Shown here: positions 31,794 through 43,499 of the stretch, one piece after another
How the letters are laid out: each line of letters begins with the position of its first letter
Numbering within the stretch: position 1 is the stretch's first letter
Source: Alitta virens
Lineage: Eukaryota > Annelida > Polychaeta > Phyllodocida > Nereididae
Length of the DNA: 64,000 nucleotides
Direction: 5' to 3'
Assembly: GCA_932294295.1 (NCBI GenBank)
Contig: OW028581.1
Coordinates: 13,800,162-13,864,161 of the forward strand
Position numbers and translations under genes: made by a program
Notes under the pieces: model-generated
Seen by the model: the letters and a program-made list of their open reading frames with translations, nothing else
The model's database searches: none
What the model was told of the DNA's origin: nothing

Positions 31794-34165
31794 TAAGATA
31801 AGATAAGATAAAACTTTATTTATAGGTGTAAAACAAACAATAGAACATAAGCTATAAGGCTTATAATTTTATTGACATGATATTATCATAATTGATACAT
31901 GGGTCATACATACAAATAACATACAATAATACAGTACTTTTACAGTAATAAGAAAATAATACTAAAAGTGTTAAGCTAACAGTCTATATTAAATGTTGTA
32001 ACTATGTATTTTACAGCAAATTGGTCCCGGTTGTAACTAGTAAAAAATACTAATAATACAAATAAAAAAACAGACAAATATATACTGCTTGTCCCAGTGG
32101 TTTAACCAATCTGGCTATCCATGTATGGTTTATAAATAATAGTATGCGGAGCCCAGGGGAAGAAAAAAAACAACTAAAATAAATAAATTTATAGGACATG
32201 GTTTAGAAATATGCCAAGAGCATTATTACACCTGCTTCTTTGCTGGACATTATTGTTTGAAACTGTTCAGTTGGGGTTAGATTATTGAAGTCAGAAATAT
32301 ATTTACTAAGTTCTTTATTTAGCTCTATTCTTGGAACATTATTGGCAATACATATTAAAAGGCAGTGAAATTCATTTTCTACATTGTTGTTATTACAATT
32401 CTCACAGATTCTTTCTTCAAGTCGTACCTTAGGGGTTTCATGTCTACCTTTTTCTATCTTGAGGTTATGCGAACTAATTCTAAATCTAGCTATGTTACTG
32501 TAAGTCTTTTTTGGGAGATTGAGGTTTAAGTAGGTTTCAAAACTATAGTTGGTTTTAAAGATCTTATAAGTCCTTAGTTTGGGGTTTACTTCGGAGTCAT
32601 GTATTGCATTTATGATTCTGTTTTGCTCTTTTTTGTACAATTTTAACCTCATCTCATTTACCAATTTTTCTGGATCTTTCGTTGACCAGTCTGTGATTTC
32701 AGAGTAGTCAATTATGTGTTTTACTTTGCTATAATAATTATCTTGGCCATGTGTGTGTAATATTTCTTGTATCTTTAGGCATTTATTTAGAATGTCATAA
32801 TCTGGCAATTTTGCTAGCCTTGCCCAGTAGTTTAATGTACTTATTTGCTGTCTAATTAGAAGAGGGAATCTACCAGTTTCAGCAAATACTCCTATTGTTG
32901 GGGTCTGTTTTCTTACTCCTAGTATACGTTTAAGATAGCTTAATTGGATTTTTTCTAATATTTGGATTTCTTTATTTGTGGCCCATAACATGTTATTGTA
33001 TTCAAGTATAAGGAGGATGTAAGTGTCAAACATTTTTAATGCTAGTGCTGGTGGAATGTATCCTAAGGCTGATTTAGTTTTACCTTGTAGTGCAAAGATT
33101 GCTTTATTGGCCTGCGTAGATAAATATTCTGGCATTTTATTGTGGGTAGACTTATGTACATTCAAGATGTGGCCAAGGTATTTGTAAATGTCTACATTTT
33201 CTATACTTTGTTCTCCATACTTAAATGTTGTATTACTTTTTGTACCTATTTTCAGTACTTTAGTTTTAGTTATGTTAACTATTAGACGCCATTTAGAGCA
33301 GAAACTGTACAGTGAGTTAATACTATTTTGTAAACCAATTGCAGATTCAGATATGAGGACTATGTCATCTGCATATAGAAGATGTGTGAAGGATGTGCCA
33401 TATATGTCAATTCCATCATTAGTATTTAGGTAATTTGGGAGATCAGACATAAACTCATTAAAATGTTTGGGGCTGAGAATGCCTCCTTGTAATACCCCAC
33501 AGATACTATCTATGGGTTCACACAGTCTACCATCTAAATATACTCTAGCTTTGGCCTTGTCAAACATACTCATTATTATATTAAGCATTTTCCTACCCAT
33601 TTTCTGTTTCTGTAGTTTAAAATATAAAGCATTTCGGTGTATGTAATCAAAAGCCTTGCTGAAGTCAACAAAACAAAGGAAGATAGGTTTTCTATGAAAT
33701 TGTTGGTACCTTATTACAGTATCTAATACAAAGACACAATCAGTTGTCCTACGCGATGGTGTAAAGCCAAATTGGAAGGGATCATCAACTGCTATAGCAT
33801 CATTTTTTAAATACAGTCGGGCATTTATTATAGAGTCAAATATTTTAGCCATTGCCACAGTTATTGTTATTTTTCTATAATTATCTGGGTTATCATATAT
33901 ATATATGGTTATAACTATCACCTTTTTTATGCAAAGCATTAATGAGACCTTCTGTCCACTGAGATGGGTAATCACCATTATCAAATATATAGTTAAATAT
34001 GGTACAGAAAGGCACTGCTAGTTCATTTGTTACATGTTTATAGAACTAGGAATACAATCAATTCCAGCTGCTTTACCGTTCTTTAGTCTTTTCATATGTA
34101 ACAATACCTCTTCTTCAGTAATTACACTATCACAAATGTAGTCAGTTATAGATTGAGTGTGCACT
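31794..34165 (-). mobile_element. 5'-truncated LINE with nearly intact RT frame
   Basis: A 593-codon minus-strand frame (33984-32203) encodes a non-LTR reverse transcriptase. It shows NPDNYRKITI, motif A FLCFVDFSKAFDYIH, motif B GVLQGGILSPKHFNEF, motif C HLLYADDIVLISES, the thumb region and a C-terminal cysteine motif (RICENCNNNNVENEFHC). Upstream coding continues to about 34165 in another frame (NGKAAGIDCIPSS, QWTEGLINALHKKGD), separated by a shift at an AT run near 33900. The endonuclease is missing. On the minus strand the element ends in a short (TTATC)n tail at 31812-31794, a microsatellite-type 3' end seen in some LINE clades. The TTATC array at 45.8 kb is of the same kind. Confidence 0.88.
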
Positions 34166-34234
34166 AACAAAATAACAAAGTGAAAATATATATACAGATG
34201 ATTAGAATGAGATTATGACCGAACTATACAATGA

Positions 34235-34500
34235 TCATAAACTATTTTGCTGACAGATTATGCATGATCCACAATTACAACTTTCCAGGGAACTGCAACA
34301 TCTTAATAAATCTTTGAACTTAGCTAATTCATCTACTTCGTTTAATTCAACAGGTGAAGAATTCCAAATCATAGCACCTTGATACATAATATACCTGAAA
34401 CCATATTGCATAGTGTTGTAAACAGGCTTGACTAGCTTAAGATTATCTCTCATCTCATCTGGCGTAATCTGCCTGGTAAAGAATGAACTTGTTATAGGTC
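34235..34500 (-). mobile_element. LINE RT C-terminal remnant
   Basis: A 72-codon frame (34453-34235) reads MRDNLKLVKPVYNT, then YGFRYIMYQGAMIWNSSP and a FKDLLR end. This is the usual LINE C-terminal pattern of Arg-Asn/Leu, Tyr-rich and IWNSLP. It may belong with the fragment at 34700-35103. Confidence 0.6.
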
Positions 34501-34514
34501 TTGCCAGGTCATGG

Positions 34515-34670
34515 ATTACTTTATAAACTGGCCCCCATCAACAATTATTTGAACAATCAACAAACTCAGGGATTGGCCAGAGCTTCTTATAACAGCATGA
34601 CATCACATCAACACTTCCATAAATCTCATGTTGGAAATGTAGTCAGTTTGATTAAATGCTCTATAAGTCT
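34515..34670 (+). repeat. Dispersed repeat (relative of 7525-7670)
   Basis: The stretch from AACAATTATTTGAAC through GGGATTGGCCAGAGC to GATTAAATGCTCTATA is the reverse complement of about 7525-7670, with scattered changes. It lies between two LINE remnants. Confidence 0.65.
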
Positions 34671-34699
34671 AAGGAGTGGGCTCTGGACTTAAACAATTT

Positions 34700-35103
34700 C
34701 ATAGTGGCCTCTTGTGGATGTTGCTCTACTTAAAGTTGGTGCAAAATCTTCTTCGTAGATTCCATGAAGTATTTGTAAGTCTCTATAATGTCGTCCCCTG
34801 TTCCTACGATGTACCAAGATAGGGATACCCAAGTACTTTAATTTCTCAAGTACTTGACTTCACTGGTTTGTCTAGTGGCCCTCTGGAAAGACTCAATAGT
34901 CTGATGCCTCTTTTCGTTTGGGAGCTCCATATTGCCCATATTCCAAGTGGCTCCTGACTAGCGTGAGATGGAGTGGCGTGAAATTTTCCAAATGGTGGAA
35001 GATCCTGTGGATGATTCCCTATCTTGTTGGCCTCATCAGATTTTGATCGATCCAGATACCAAGGTCTTTCTCACTGTGTGATCTGGTTATTTGTGCCATA
35101 TGG
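34700..35103 (-). mobile_element. Decayed CR1-like LINE RT fragment
   Basis: Translated on the minus strand with stops, it shows the order DLGIWIDQNL, TPLHLTLVRSHLEYGQY, LEKLKYLGIPILVHRRNRG and RDLQILHGIY. This matches the region after the RT core in CR1-type LINEs. Its 5' end on this strand abuts the target duplication of the foldback element. Confidence 0.7.
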
Positions 35104-35126
35104 TGTCTGTAGAGGCCAGTCAAGTT

Positions 35127-35660
35127 CATTGGATATTGGATATTGGACATTCGCCAGAGAGGCAAAAGAAAAGAGGGGTTGATGACACGGGGAGAGGGTC
35201 ACCGTTGCCCCCCAATGGCCTACCAATCATCCCCCTGCCCCCTTGACCGAATATCAAATGAATATCAAGTTCATTTGATATTGGAGATAGTTGAATATTC
35301 AACAAACAGTAAAGTTCATTGAATATTCAATGATTGAATATTCACCAGAGAGGCAAGGAAGAAGAGGTTGATGCCTGGGGGAGAGGGTCACTGCAGCACC
35401 CCAATGGTCTAACTATCATCCCCCTGCCTCCCTTGACCGAATATCAAATGAATATCAAACGGTTGAAGATTCGCCAGGGGGGCAAGGGAGAAGGGTCGGT
35501 GCCTGGGGAAGAGGGTCACCGTGGCCCCCCAATCATCCCCCTGCCCCCCTTGACTGAATATCAAATGAATATCAAGTTCATTTGATATTTGAGATTCATT
35601 GAATATTCAATGAACAGTAAAGTTAATTGAATATTCAATGATTGGATATTCATCAGAGGT
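35127..35660 (+). repeat. Left satellite arm of the foldback element
   Basis: About three copies of a unit containing TTCGCCAGAGAGGCAAGG, GAGAGGGTCACC, CCCCAATGG, ATCATCCCCCTGCC and TTGACCGAATATCAAATG. They are separated by ATTGAATATTCAATGA words. The same unit runs in the opposite direction at 41105-41800. Confidence 0.9.
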
Positions 35661-36043
35661 GTAATTGCTAGTCAAATTTTTAACTGGTCCTCTGGACGAC
35701 TGCTAGGCTTCTCTAATTGGTTAAACCTCTTCAAATTTACAAGCCTGATGTCCAGTTGCATCATAAAGACATAGGCAAACGGCAAAGCCATGAGGACTCT
35801 GGGGGATTTCAAGTTGAGCAACAGGCCAGCAACCGACAGGATAGTGGAGCAAGCATTCAAGAGTCTCAATTAACTTATCTTACTACTATTCCATTACTCA
35901 TTTTGCTCATCAGATGTATTTTGTTCAGCCATGCATTGCTTTCAACGTGCATAGTAATAGTAATTTTCTTGCCACTTTGAAATCATTCAGACATCTGCAA
36001 TGTCGGCAAGAGGGTATGTTGTCAAACTGATTGAATTAAATAT

Positions 36044-36976
36044 TATTGATGCGACGACACTGGACTGGGTACTGGTGGTACTGGACCACCAAAAAGGGGT
36101 TGGTACTGGTTCGGTCCATAGGCGGTCTGGTTGTCTCGCTGGAGCGGTCAATGGAGCGGTTCATGGAACTCAAAAACTGAGATAAGGCTCAACTGAAATT
36201 CCAACATTTTTTTTACTTTACACTCGCAATTTTCAAATATCATATTATATAAAACATTGGTCTTTTCTCATATGAATTTGCAAATACATGTATCATAACA
36301 CATCAGTGTCTTCTCAGAAAACATTTTCAAAACTACATAAAATATGACACATTTCAGTCTATTTATTTTTCTTATATAAAATGTGCACTGCAAATGACCA
36401 AAAAAAAGACAACAACCTTAAAATAGGCAATATCATGTCAGCACTATATGCTTAAATTACCAGATTAGTAAAATTGGTTCAAGAGACTCATGTGAAATAC
36501 ACACATCTATATATGACACTTAAATCTAATACACAGCAAAAGAAGATATATAATAAATAACTGATGTATATATCAGTGTATCATTAATTCATTATTGCTT
36601 AATGGGAAATGGTAAGAGCACATATTTATTTATGACCATGACTGTAAATTCCTTAATGTAAAGTTCTGGCATTGATCCATTAAAAAATAAATAAACAAAA
36701 AATACACTCCTTGTTTTCATGGAAACTGATATTGATAAATTCATCTACTGCTCTATTGGCTTAATGCCATTTAGTTAATTAGACTGTGTAGTGTGTGTAC
36801 TAAGTGTATTATCATGCTTTGGAAATGAAAGTGTAAATCACACTGAATTTATTTTATCTAAATTTGCCATTGATATTTCTTAAAACAACTTGCCATTTGT
36901 ACTGGTCCAATACTAGTCCAGCATAAAATGGAATGGTATTTTCCTGCCGGTCCAAAGTGGTCCGGTTCGCATCACT
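36044..36976. mobile_element. Possible 0.93-kb MITE inside the foldback element
   Basis: The 9-bp word ATTAAATAT flanks the segment at 36035-36043 and 36977-36985. Its ends share the inverted word TGATGCGA, followed by GGACTGG/GGACCAC words. It is non-coding. The AT-rich duplication could be chance, so this is tentative. Confidence 0.4.
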
Positions 36977-37086
36977 ATTAAATATAAATTTCAATGTTCA
37001 TAAATTCCTAAAATTATAAGATATATTTATTGGACTTAGCTAATATTTAATTCGCTATGATTTGACTAACAAAGTTCAATGAAGCT

Positions 37087-37103
37087 GGGGGGGGGGGGGG
37101 GGT
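37087..37103. repeat. Poly-G run
   Basis: About 17 consecutive G. Similar runs occur at about 18977-18990, 28381-28396, 38980-38994 and 39012-39031, nearly all inside transposons. Confidence 0.85.
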
Positions 37104-37679
37104 GGGTTAAATTATAATGCACATTTTCATCTGTATGGAGCTCTACACATAAGCTATGAGATCTACATCCTTCAATTTTGCAAATTTAAGACAATGATGC
37201 ATTCTTTAAGTGGTGGTCCGCAATGTCTGCATGGTGCGCATTTTACACCGACCCGCATTTTACACAGACGCTAATCTTGATACATGCCTTGATACATGCT
37301 CCAGGTTCCAAGAGGCTTATAACACCTTTGTGGAGTTCTACTGGGATCCCCAGGTGCCTACTGGGTTGACCCAGCCGGCACCCTCCGGGGAGCAACTAGT
37401 TTTTCATAACAGGGGTCCCACTAGGTCTGAGTAGCACCATAGTATCCCATTGAGTATCCTTTATATTATTTATTTTTTATCTTATTCTCACTTCCTCAAT
37501 ATCACTGTGGTATCCCTGGGTCTCCTCACTTCCTCATTACCATTGGGGTGTCGAACTGGGTCCTCCTAGGTCCTCAGTATCTTATGGGTATCCCATTGCA
37601 TCTCCTCATCTCCTCACTCCCTAACAGGGGACCCACTATGTCTGAGTAGATTAGGGGGCGGGGGGTAGCAGGTCGATTT

Positions 37680-39177
37680 GTCACTGCGCGATTCGTCCCA
37701 GCCAAAACGGGTCCATTCGTCACCCGAAAAAAGTCTGTTCGTCACCCGAAACTGGTCGATTCGTCACCCGATTCGTCACCAGCATTTAAAAGTGCAGAAT
37801 AGTGTTACATTATTGCTATTAGCGAAAAATAACCAATTTAATTGAATTGTAATAGCTTATTTATAAGCATGTGATGCCTGATGGACTAACTAAATACAAT
37901 CGTGACTAAAAGAAAAACAGAATCCCAGAAAACGGCTTCTACTTGTTAATTGCTATTGTAACCTAGTGATCTATAATCACATGAACGGCACATGCTTGCT
38001 AATTGATATTAAATGAATGCCACATTATTATTTTTTACATCGATTTCTCATTTGTTTTACAATGTCTTTAATGTATAAATATGCTTTGTAACTGGTATTA
38101 AATTAATGCCACAATTTATAAATATATAAATACAAAATAATAAAATGTTATTATTTATTATATTTATTATATTATGATACATAATAATATGCATATATTA
38201 TGATTAATAAAATGATTTCTTCATATTACTATTCCTATGCACAAGTGCATTATTCATATTTAGATGATGATAAGATACTTATAATCACATATACTTCTTG
38301 GTGCATATCAAATGATGCATAATAATTTCAATAAAGTCTTACAGAACCACAAAGACTTGTTCTATACTTTTTCTTTCGCAGGATTTTTACACATATATAT
38401 TTATAATATTTATGTTGTAATTCATAATGCATATCAGCTGGAAAATATATAGGCCTAATGGATAATATACACTATACATGTTTTCTTGTTTCTTGTTCAG
38501 TATTATCCTATTGTTATTAATACAATTGTGGATATTGATATAAATCACTCTCTACTCAGTGTAAATTGTATCTAGTCTAAGCTATATAGCTCTATATCTA
38601 TAAATAGCTGAATAAATTGTGCATTTAAATATTTATATTGTTAATACGACTGTGACAATTGTATCTAGTCTAAACTATATAGCTCTATATCTAAAAATGG
38701 CTGATTAAATTGAGCATTTAAAATTTTATATTGTTACGTAAAACTGTGATTGTTAATAAAATTGTCAGTTGTCTCCGTGTTGTCATTGTTGCTGAATTGC
38801 ATGATTCTAGCATAATAATTAAAAAGATATTTAATTATTATATTTATTAAACAATGAATAAGTAACTTAACTTGGTATTAAATAATTACTCGTGGCCAAT
38901 AATTTCTGATTCCGAATCTGTTAACTTGAAGTGAAGTAAGAGCATAAAGCTGCATGTATGGCTTATTTGAGTTGGGTCGGGGGGGGGGGGGGGGCGACGA
39001 CGGACGTACGGGGGAGGGGGGGGGGGGGGGGTGGCCTTAGCCGGGGGAAGCCTGTGCCTGAAATTATAAATATTTAAAAAAAAATACGAGTGGCGAACCG
39101 ACCAAATTCGGGTGACAAACAGACTTTTTTCGAGTGACGAACGGACCAGTTTTGGCTGGGACGAATCGCGCAATGAC
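37680..39177. mobile_element. Non-autonomous DNA transposon with about 90-bp inverted ends
   Basis: The left end (GTCACTGCGCGATTCGTCCC, then CCATTCGTCACCCGAA) is matched in reverse complement by 39177 back to about 39085 (GTCATTGCGCGATTCGTCCC). The match is about 90 bp with few changes. The interior is AT-rich with two G runs and no ORF of note. No clear target duplication was seen. Confidence 0.75.
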
Positions 39178-39179
39178 CA

Positions 39180-41104
39180 TGTAAAATATTTTCAAAAAAT
39201 AACATTGATTTATAAGTGTGTCACACGTGCACATAAATAGCCGTTTTTTATGCGTTTCATGAAGACCCTAACTTCATTGTTTTGCTTGTATTTGAATTTC
39301 AATTTGCCTGAAATTTTAAGCACAGTACCTCTGAAAGCAGCTCTTTCAGGAAATACCAATATGGAAATGATGCGGTTATAAATTTATTCCTCATTTTTGA
39401 ATCAAAAAAGATCATGTGTTGGCTTAAAAAATTAAGACTCATTTGCACCAGGCCTTACGTTATTAACACAATCCTCAAATTGTGCGTTTTGAGAGTAAAA
39501 TTTGTCAACATGGTGATATCGCTTTACTATTATTTGTATAGGCTGACAATTGACTTAACTTTATTAATGTACAACATTATTGTGATATACTTGTGTTATC
39601 TAAACATAATTGTCAAACATTAAGGAAGGACAAAGCCTCAGATAAGATCTGGGGTTAATTTGATATATTACTAAGTTTAAGTGTGTCTCGTAATGTATAG
39701 CATAATATGTTATATTTTTGATAGAGAGGGATATTTTTATCAATCATGTGTGCATGTATTTTGATCTGGTGTATTATACTGAAAATGTTTTGTTTACTGG
39801 ACACTACATTTGCATAAATGACTGCAATTTTGTAAACTTTGTAAATATGAAATGCCTATTATATTATGATGTGAGGATATACTGTAATTAATTGTTTGTG
39901 TACCGTTACAATGATACTGTACTTTGTGTAGACTACTATAAGGCAGTTTTATGTAATTTTTTTTCTGTTTATAGGACTTTGAGAACATTTAAAAATGAAA
40001 CAAAATATGTCTAAGATTTGATATGTTTATCGGTGTAAATTTATTTGCAAAAATTTGCCAACATCTCTTCTAATATCCAGCATTTAGATGTCAGAGACTG
40101 TACTATAATTGAAATCTTTTTTTTGTACACTTTTTCTCTGGTATAGTGTGAACATTGAAAATATTTCAGTGCATTTAGTATTAGGTTCTGTTGATTCTTG
40201 GTAAAGTATTAATGGGATTTGTGTGAATCTGTCCCGAGATACAATATTTTGGTGCCTGATTGATACTGTATAATGTATTTTTAATGTACGCAATAGTTGT
40301 TGAAGGGAAACTTTCTTTAAAAAATTTAAAGATAAAAGATAAAAATGGCTTTTATATTATGATAGATATGACTATATGCTGGTGTCTGATATTGTATAAT
40401 TCTGTACATTACTTTTGTAACGAAAGTGCCTCATTTATCATGATGTCAGAATATTTGTAAATTATTGCATTTCATCTTTTTTACTTAGTGTGAGATTAAT
40501 GTCACAAAATATGTATTTTTCCTTTTTGTGGCAATGACGATTTGGCAATATTTAACCTGGCCAATGTATAATGCATCATAGTATGTCATACCTTAGTAAG
40601 TTATAAAGTAAAATGGTCCCAAAAAACTTTTTTTTCAGAATTGGTATACATGACAGTGTAAATTTGTAATAGCTATGTTATGTAAGATTTTAATGCATTG
40701 AAGTATTGAAAATAAATATTTTTAAATCTAACTGAAATTTTGGTGTCTTTGAATTGTGTGTCAGTAATTCAAGGCGTTAGTTGTCAATTATAAAGGTGTT
40801 AAATAAAACATATTCAAAAGCAATTGAGCACTATAAGTAATATACTTCAAAGTAAAAGTACTTCAGTGGAATGTCACGTTCAGCAAAATGCATTTTGACT
40901 ATAATTTGTTATCTGTGAAGAGCTTGACACCCTGAACCTAATCAATGCATAGAAATGTCACACGAAAGTAAGATAAAAACTTTTTTTTAGTCTTTTTCGA
41001 TATTTGGTTCCGTAAGGATTCAATTACCTAAAATTACACTAGTCCTTGTGACATGGTCATATCAGTAATGAAACATTTGTCAGTATTTATTGGCTGTATT
41101 TGTC
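39180..41104. other. AT-rich core of the foldback element, no gene seen
   Basis: The sequence looks like a long AT-rich 3' UTR-type region: many short T-rich words and an AATAAATATTTTT near 40711. No open frame was supported. Confidence 0.45.
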
Positions 41105-41880
41105 TTTGGGGGTCTCTTTCCCAAGGACCTTTCTACCTTGCCCCCCTGGCAAATTCTCAGCCATTCGATATTCATTTGATATTCAGTCAAGGGGGGCAGG
41201 GGTATGATTGTTAGGCCATTGGGGGGCAGCGCTGACCCTCTCCCCAGGCACCGACCCCTTCTCCCTTGCCCCCCTGGCGAATCTTTTAACCATTTAATAT
41301 TTATTTGACATTCGGTCAAGGGGGGCAGGGGGATGATAGTTAGGCCATTGGGGGGCCGCGGTGACCCTCTCCCCCAGGCGCTGCCCTTCTCCCTTGCCCC
41401 TCTGCGAATCTTCAACCGTTTGATAATCATTTGATATTCGGTCAAGGGGGGCAGGGGGATGATAGTTAGGCCATTGGGGGGCCGCGGTGACCCTTTCCCC
41501 CAGGCGCTGCCCTTCTCCCTTGCCCCTCTGCGAATCTTCAACCGTTTGATAATCATTTGATATTCGGTCAAGGGGGGCAGGGGGATGATAGTTAGGCCAT
41601 TGGGGGGCCGCGGTGACCCTCTCCCCCAGGCGCTGCCCTTCTCCCTTGCCCCTCTGCGAATCTTCAACCGTTTGATAATCATTTGATATTCGGTCAAGGG
41701 GGGCAGGGGGATGATAGTTAGGCCATTGGGGGGCCGCGGTGACCCTCTCCCCCAGGCATCAACCCCTTCTCCCAGGCCTCTCTGGCGAATATTCAATCAT
41801 TGAATATTCAATGAACTTTACTGTTCGTTGAATATTCAACGAATGTCCAATATCCAATATCCAATGAATTTGACCGGCCT
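41105..41880 (-). repeat. Right satellite arm: 126-bp tandem repeat
   Basis: The word TAGGCCATTG recurs at 41341, 41467, 41593 and 41719, an exact 126-bp period, with one or two more diverged units to the left. Because 126 is a multiple of three, a spurious 238-codon frame with a repeated peptide runs through the array. The three central units are almost identical, showing recent homogenisation. Confidence 0.93.
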
Positions 41881-42136
41881 TGTCTGTAGATCTATTCTTG
41901 GGGTTATTGATGTTCAATTTAGAAATGCTGAAAGTCTCTGATTGGTTGTTTTTATATCCACGAGGAATCAGTGTATGTGAACTCTCATTGTATTTTAACC
42001 CACATTGTGTTGAAAGATTCTGAGTAATCGGCTTACCGTTTGACACCCAACACCAAACAGAGAAGCAACCAAACAGAGAGGCCTGGGCCCCAATCCTGAC
42101 TTCTCTGCCAGGAATGGATTTCATACTCAGCAAAGT

Positions 42137-42252
42137 ATAGCATTCCAAATCGTTTCAACGCAATGTCGACGATGTTAATAGGATGTTGTAACTTCAACTT
42201 GTAATGACAGTAGCCCACATGGAAACGATGCTGGGCCGATTTGGAATGCTAT
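42137..42252. mobile_element. Short MITE with ATAGCATTCCAAATCG ends, copy 1
   Basis: The inverted ends ATAGCATTCCAAATCG and CGATTTGGAATGCTAT bound 116 bp. A second member lies at 60026-60118 in an LGR intron. Confidence 0.8.
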
Positions 42253-42259
42253 CTTGATT

Positions 42260-42885
42260 TTAACAACAAAACTGTAAAATTGTTACTCAGATTGTAGCAT
42301 AGTTTACTGGAAAGATATTGTGGATATATGCTAATTCTTGATATTATGTGCTTATAAAAGATATAGCCTCTGTTGAGTGTTTATGCAATATAAATATACA
42401 CACGACAACAAGGGCAATAACTAACTTTTACTAATAGCAGCTTTGTTTTAGTTGAATAATAGGCAGACTGTAACAAACAATTCAATGAAGGCTCATTGCA
42501 CATACACCTCAGTAATAGTTCTCCACTGCATATGGATCTAAGTTTGACCAGTTTGCCGAATTTGGATAATTGAAGAAAGATACTGTTTTCCAAAGATGAT
42601 ATGTAAATTGAATAGTATCTTTTTTTTAAGTGTTTGATATTGTCTTGACATCTGTGTTTTTGTGGTACAAAACATCAACTGTGAATTCATGTGCTAATAT
42701 TATATCGCAACCTGCAGTTCAGGAGAATGGGTTTTGAAATGAATCAACTAAAATTGTCACTAAGATGAATCAAACTATCTGAAAAAAAAAAGTGTGAGAA
42801 AACGTTTGACACATTCGCAATAGGCCGGGTCTGTAGCATATGAGGCTGTCACCCTAGCCCAAAGTGTACCGAATTCATTGCCACA
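42260..42885. other. Intergenic, no gene seen
   Basis: AT-rich sequence without a supportable feature. Confidence 0.4.
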
Positions 42886-43056
42886 GTATCATACACAGCT
42901 GCAAAGGAACAAACAGTGTCATACACAGCTGCAAAGGAACAAACAGTATCATACACAGCTGCAAAGGAACAAACAGTGTCATACACAGCTGCAAAGGAAC
43001 AAACAGTGTCATACACAGCTGCAAAGGAACGAACAGTGTCATACAAAGGGACAAAC
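42886..43056. repeat. 30-bp minisatellite
   Basis: About five and a half head-to-tail copies of a unit containing GTCATACACAGCTGCAAAGG and AACAAACA. The period is 30, a multiple of three, so several frames stay open; these are not genes. Confidence 0.92.
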
Positions 43057-43199
43057 CACTCCAAGACAGGGCTGTTGGGGTAGAGTGAAAATTAAATTGA
43101 AAAAAAAAACAAAAAAAAAACAGCAGGCCTAGATGGTTGTCAACTGGTTGAAAAATTAATATAAAAAGTGGTTTTTGGCTGTTGCAGTTAGAATTATCA

Positions 43200-43490
43200 C
43201 TGCAACTCAGGATTATTACGGGTTCGATCAATTTATTTGGGTAGAAATTGATAGAATTGTGCAGCAAATATGGTCGTGTGTTTCTGCAATTCTCACATTG
43301 CATGTAAAGTGACACACTGTCTCCTACATTAGCAAACAAGGATGAAAATGAGCACCTCTTATGAAAGCAGTTACTGCTTTGAAAATGTGGAAGGATTTCT
43401 GGTATAATATAACCTGAGGGATATGTAAGCAGGATGCAGCTGAACAGGAAAAAGTGAGAATGTAGCTTGTATGGAGTATGACTTTTTATT
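43200..43490 (+). repeat. Dispersed repeat, copy 1
   Basis: The words GGGTAGAAATTGATAGA, GCAATTCTCACAT, CTGGTATAATATAA, GAGGGATATGTA and ATGGAGTATGACTT occur in the same order and spacing at 51548-51750. Class unknown. Confidence 0.75.
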
Positions 43491-43499
43491 TACTCTGGA

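Larger units (their letters stand above)
35113..41880. mobile_element. 6.77-kb foldback-type DNA transposon with satellite arms
   Basis: The inverted ends AGGCCAGTCAAGTTCATTGG (35113) and its near-perfect reverse complement (to 41880) continue into TATTGGATATTGGACATTCG on both sides. An exact 9-bp duplication, TGTCTGTAG, flanks the whole (35104-35112 and 41881-41889). The arms (35113-35660 and 41105-41880) are opposed arrays of one satellite unit. The 5.4-kb centre has no transposase and contains two smaller inverted-repeat elements plus AT-rich DNA. The 9-bp duplication suggests a MULE-type transposase in trans. The architecture resembles foldback and TU elements known from flies and sea urchins. 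Confidence 0.88.

Noticed and set aside
35672..35869. 65-codon minus-strand hydrophobic open frame in the foldback core
   Set aside because: Short, no recognisable family and no splice signals that would support a captured exon.
41080..41796. 238-codon open frame with a repeated peptide
   Set aside because: The 126-bp satellite unit is a multiple of three and stop-free in this frame. The frame is a by-product of the array.
42849..43339. Open frames in both strands over the 30-bp repeat
   Set aside because: The 30-bp period keeps any stop-free frame open; there is no coding evidence.
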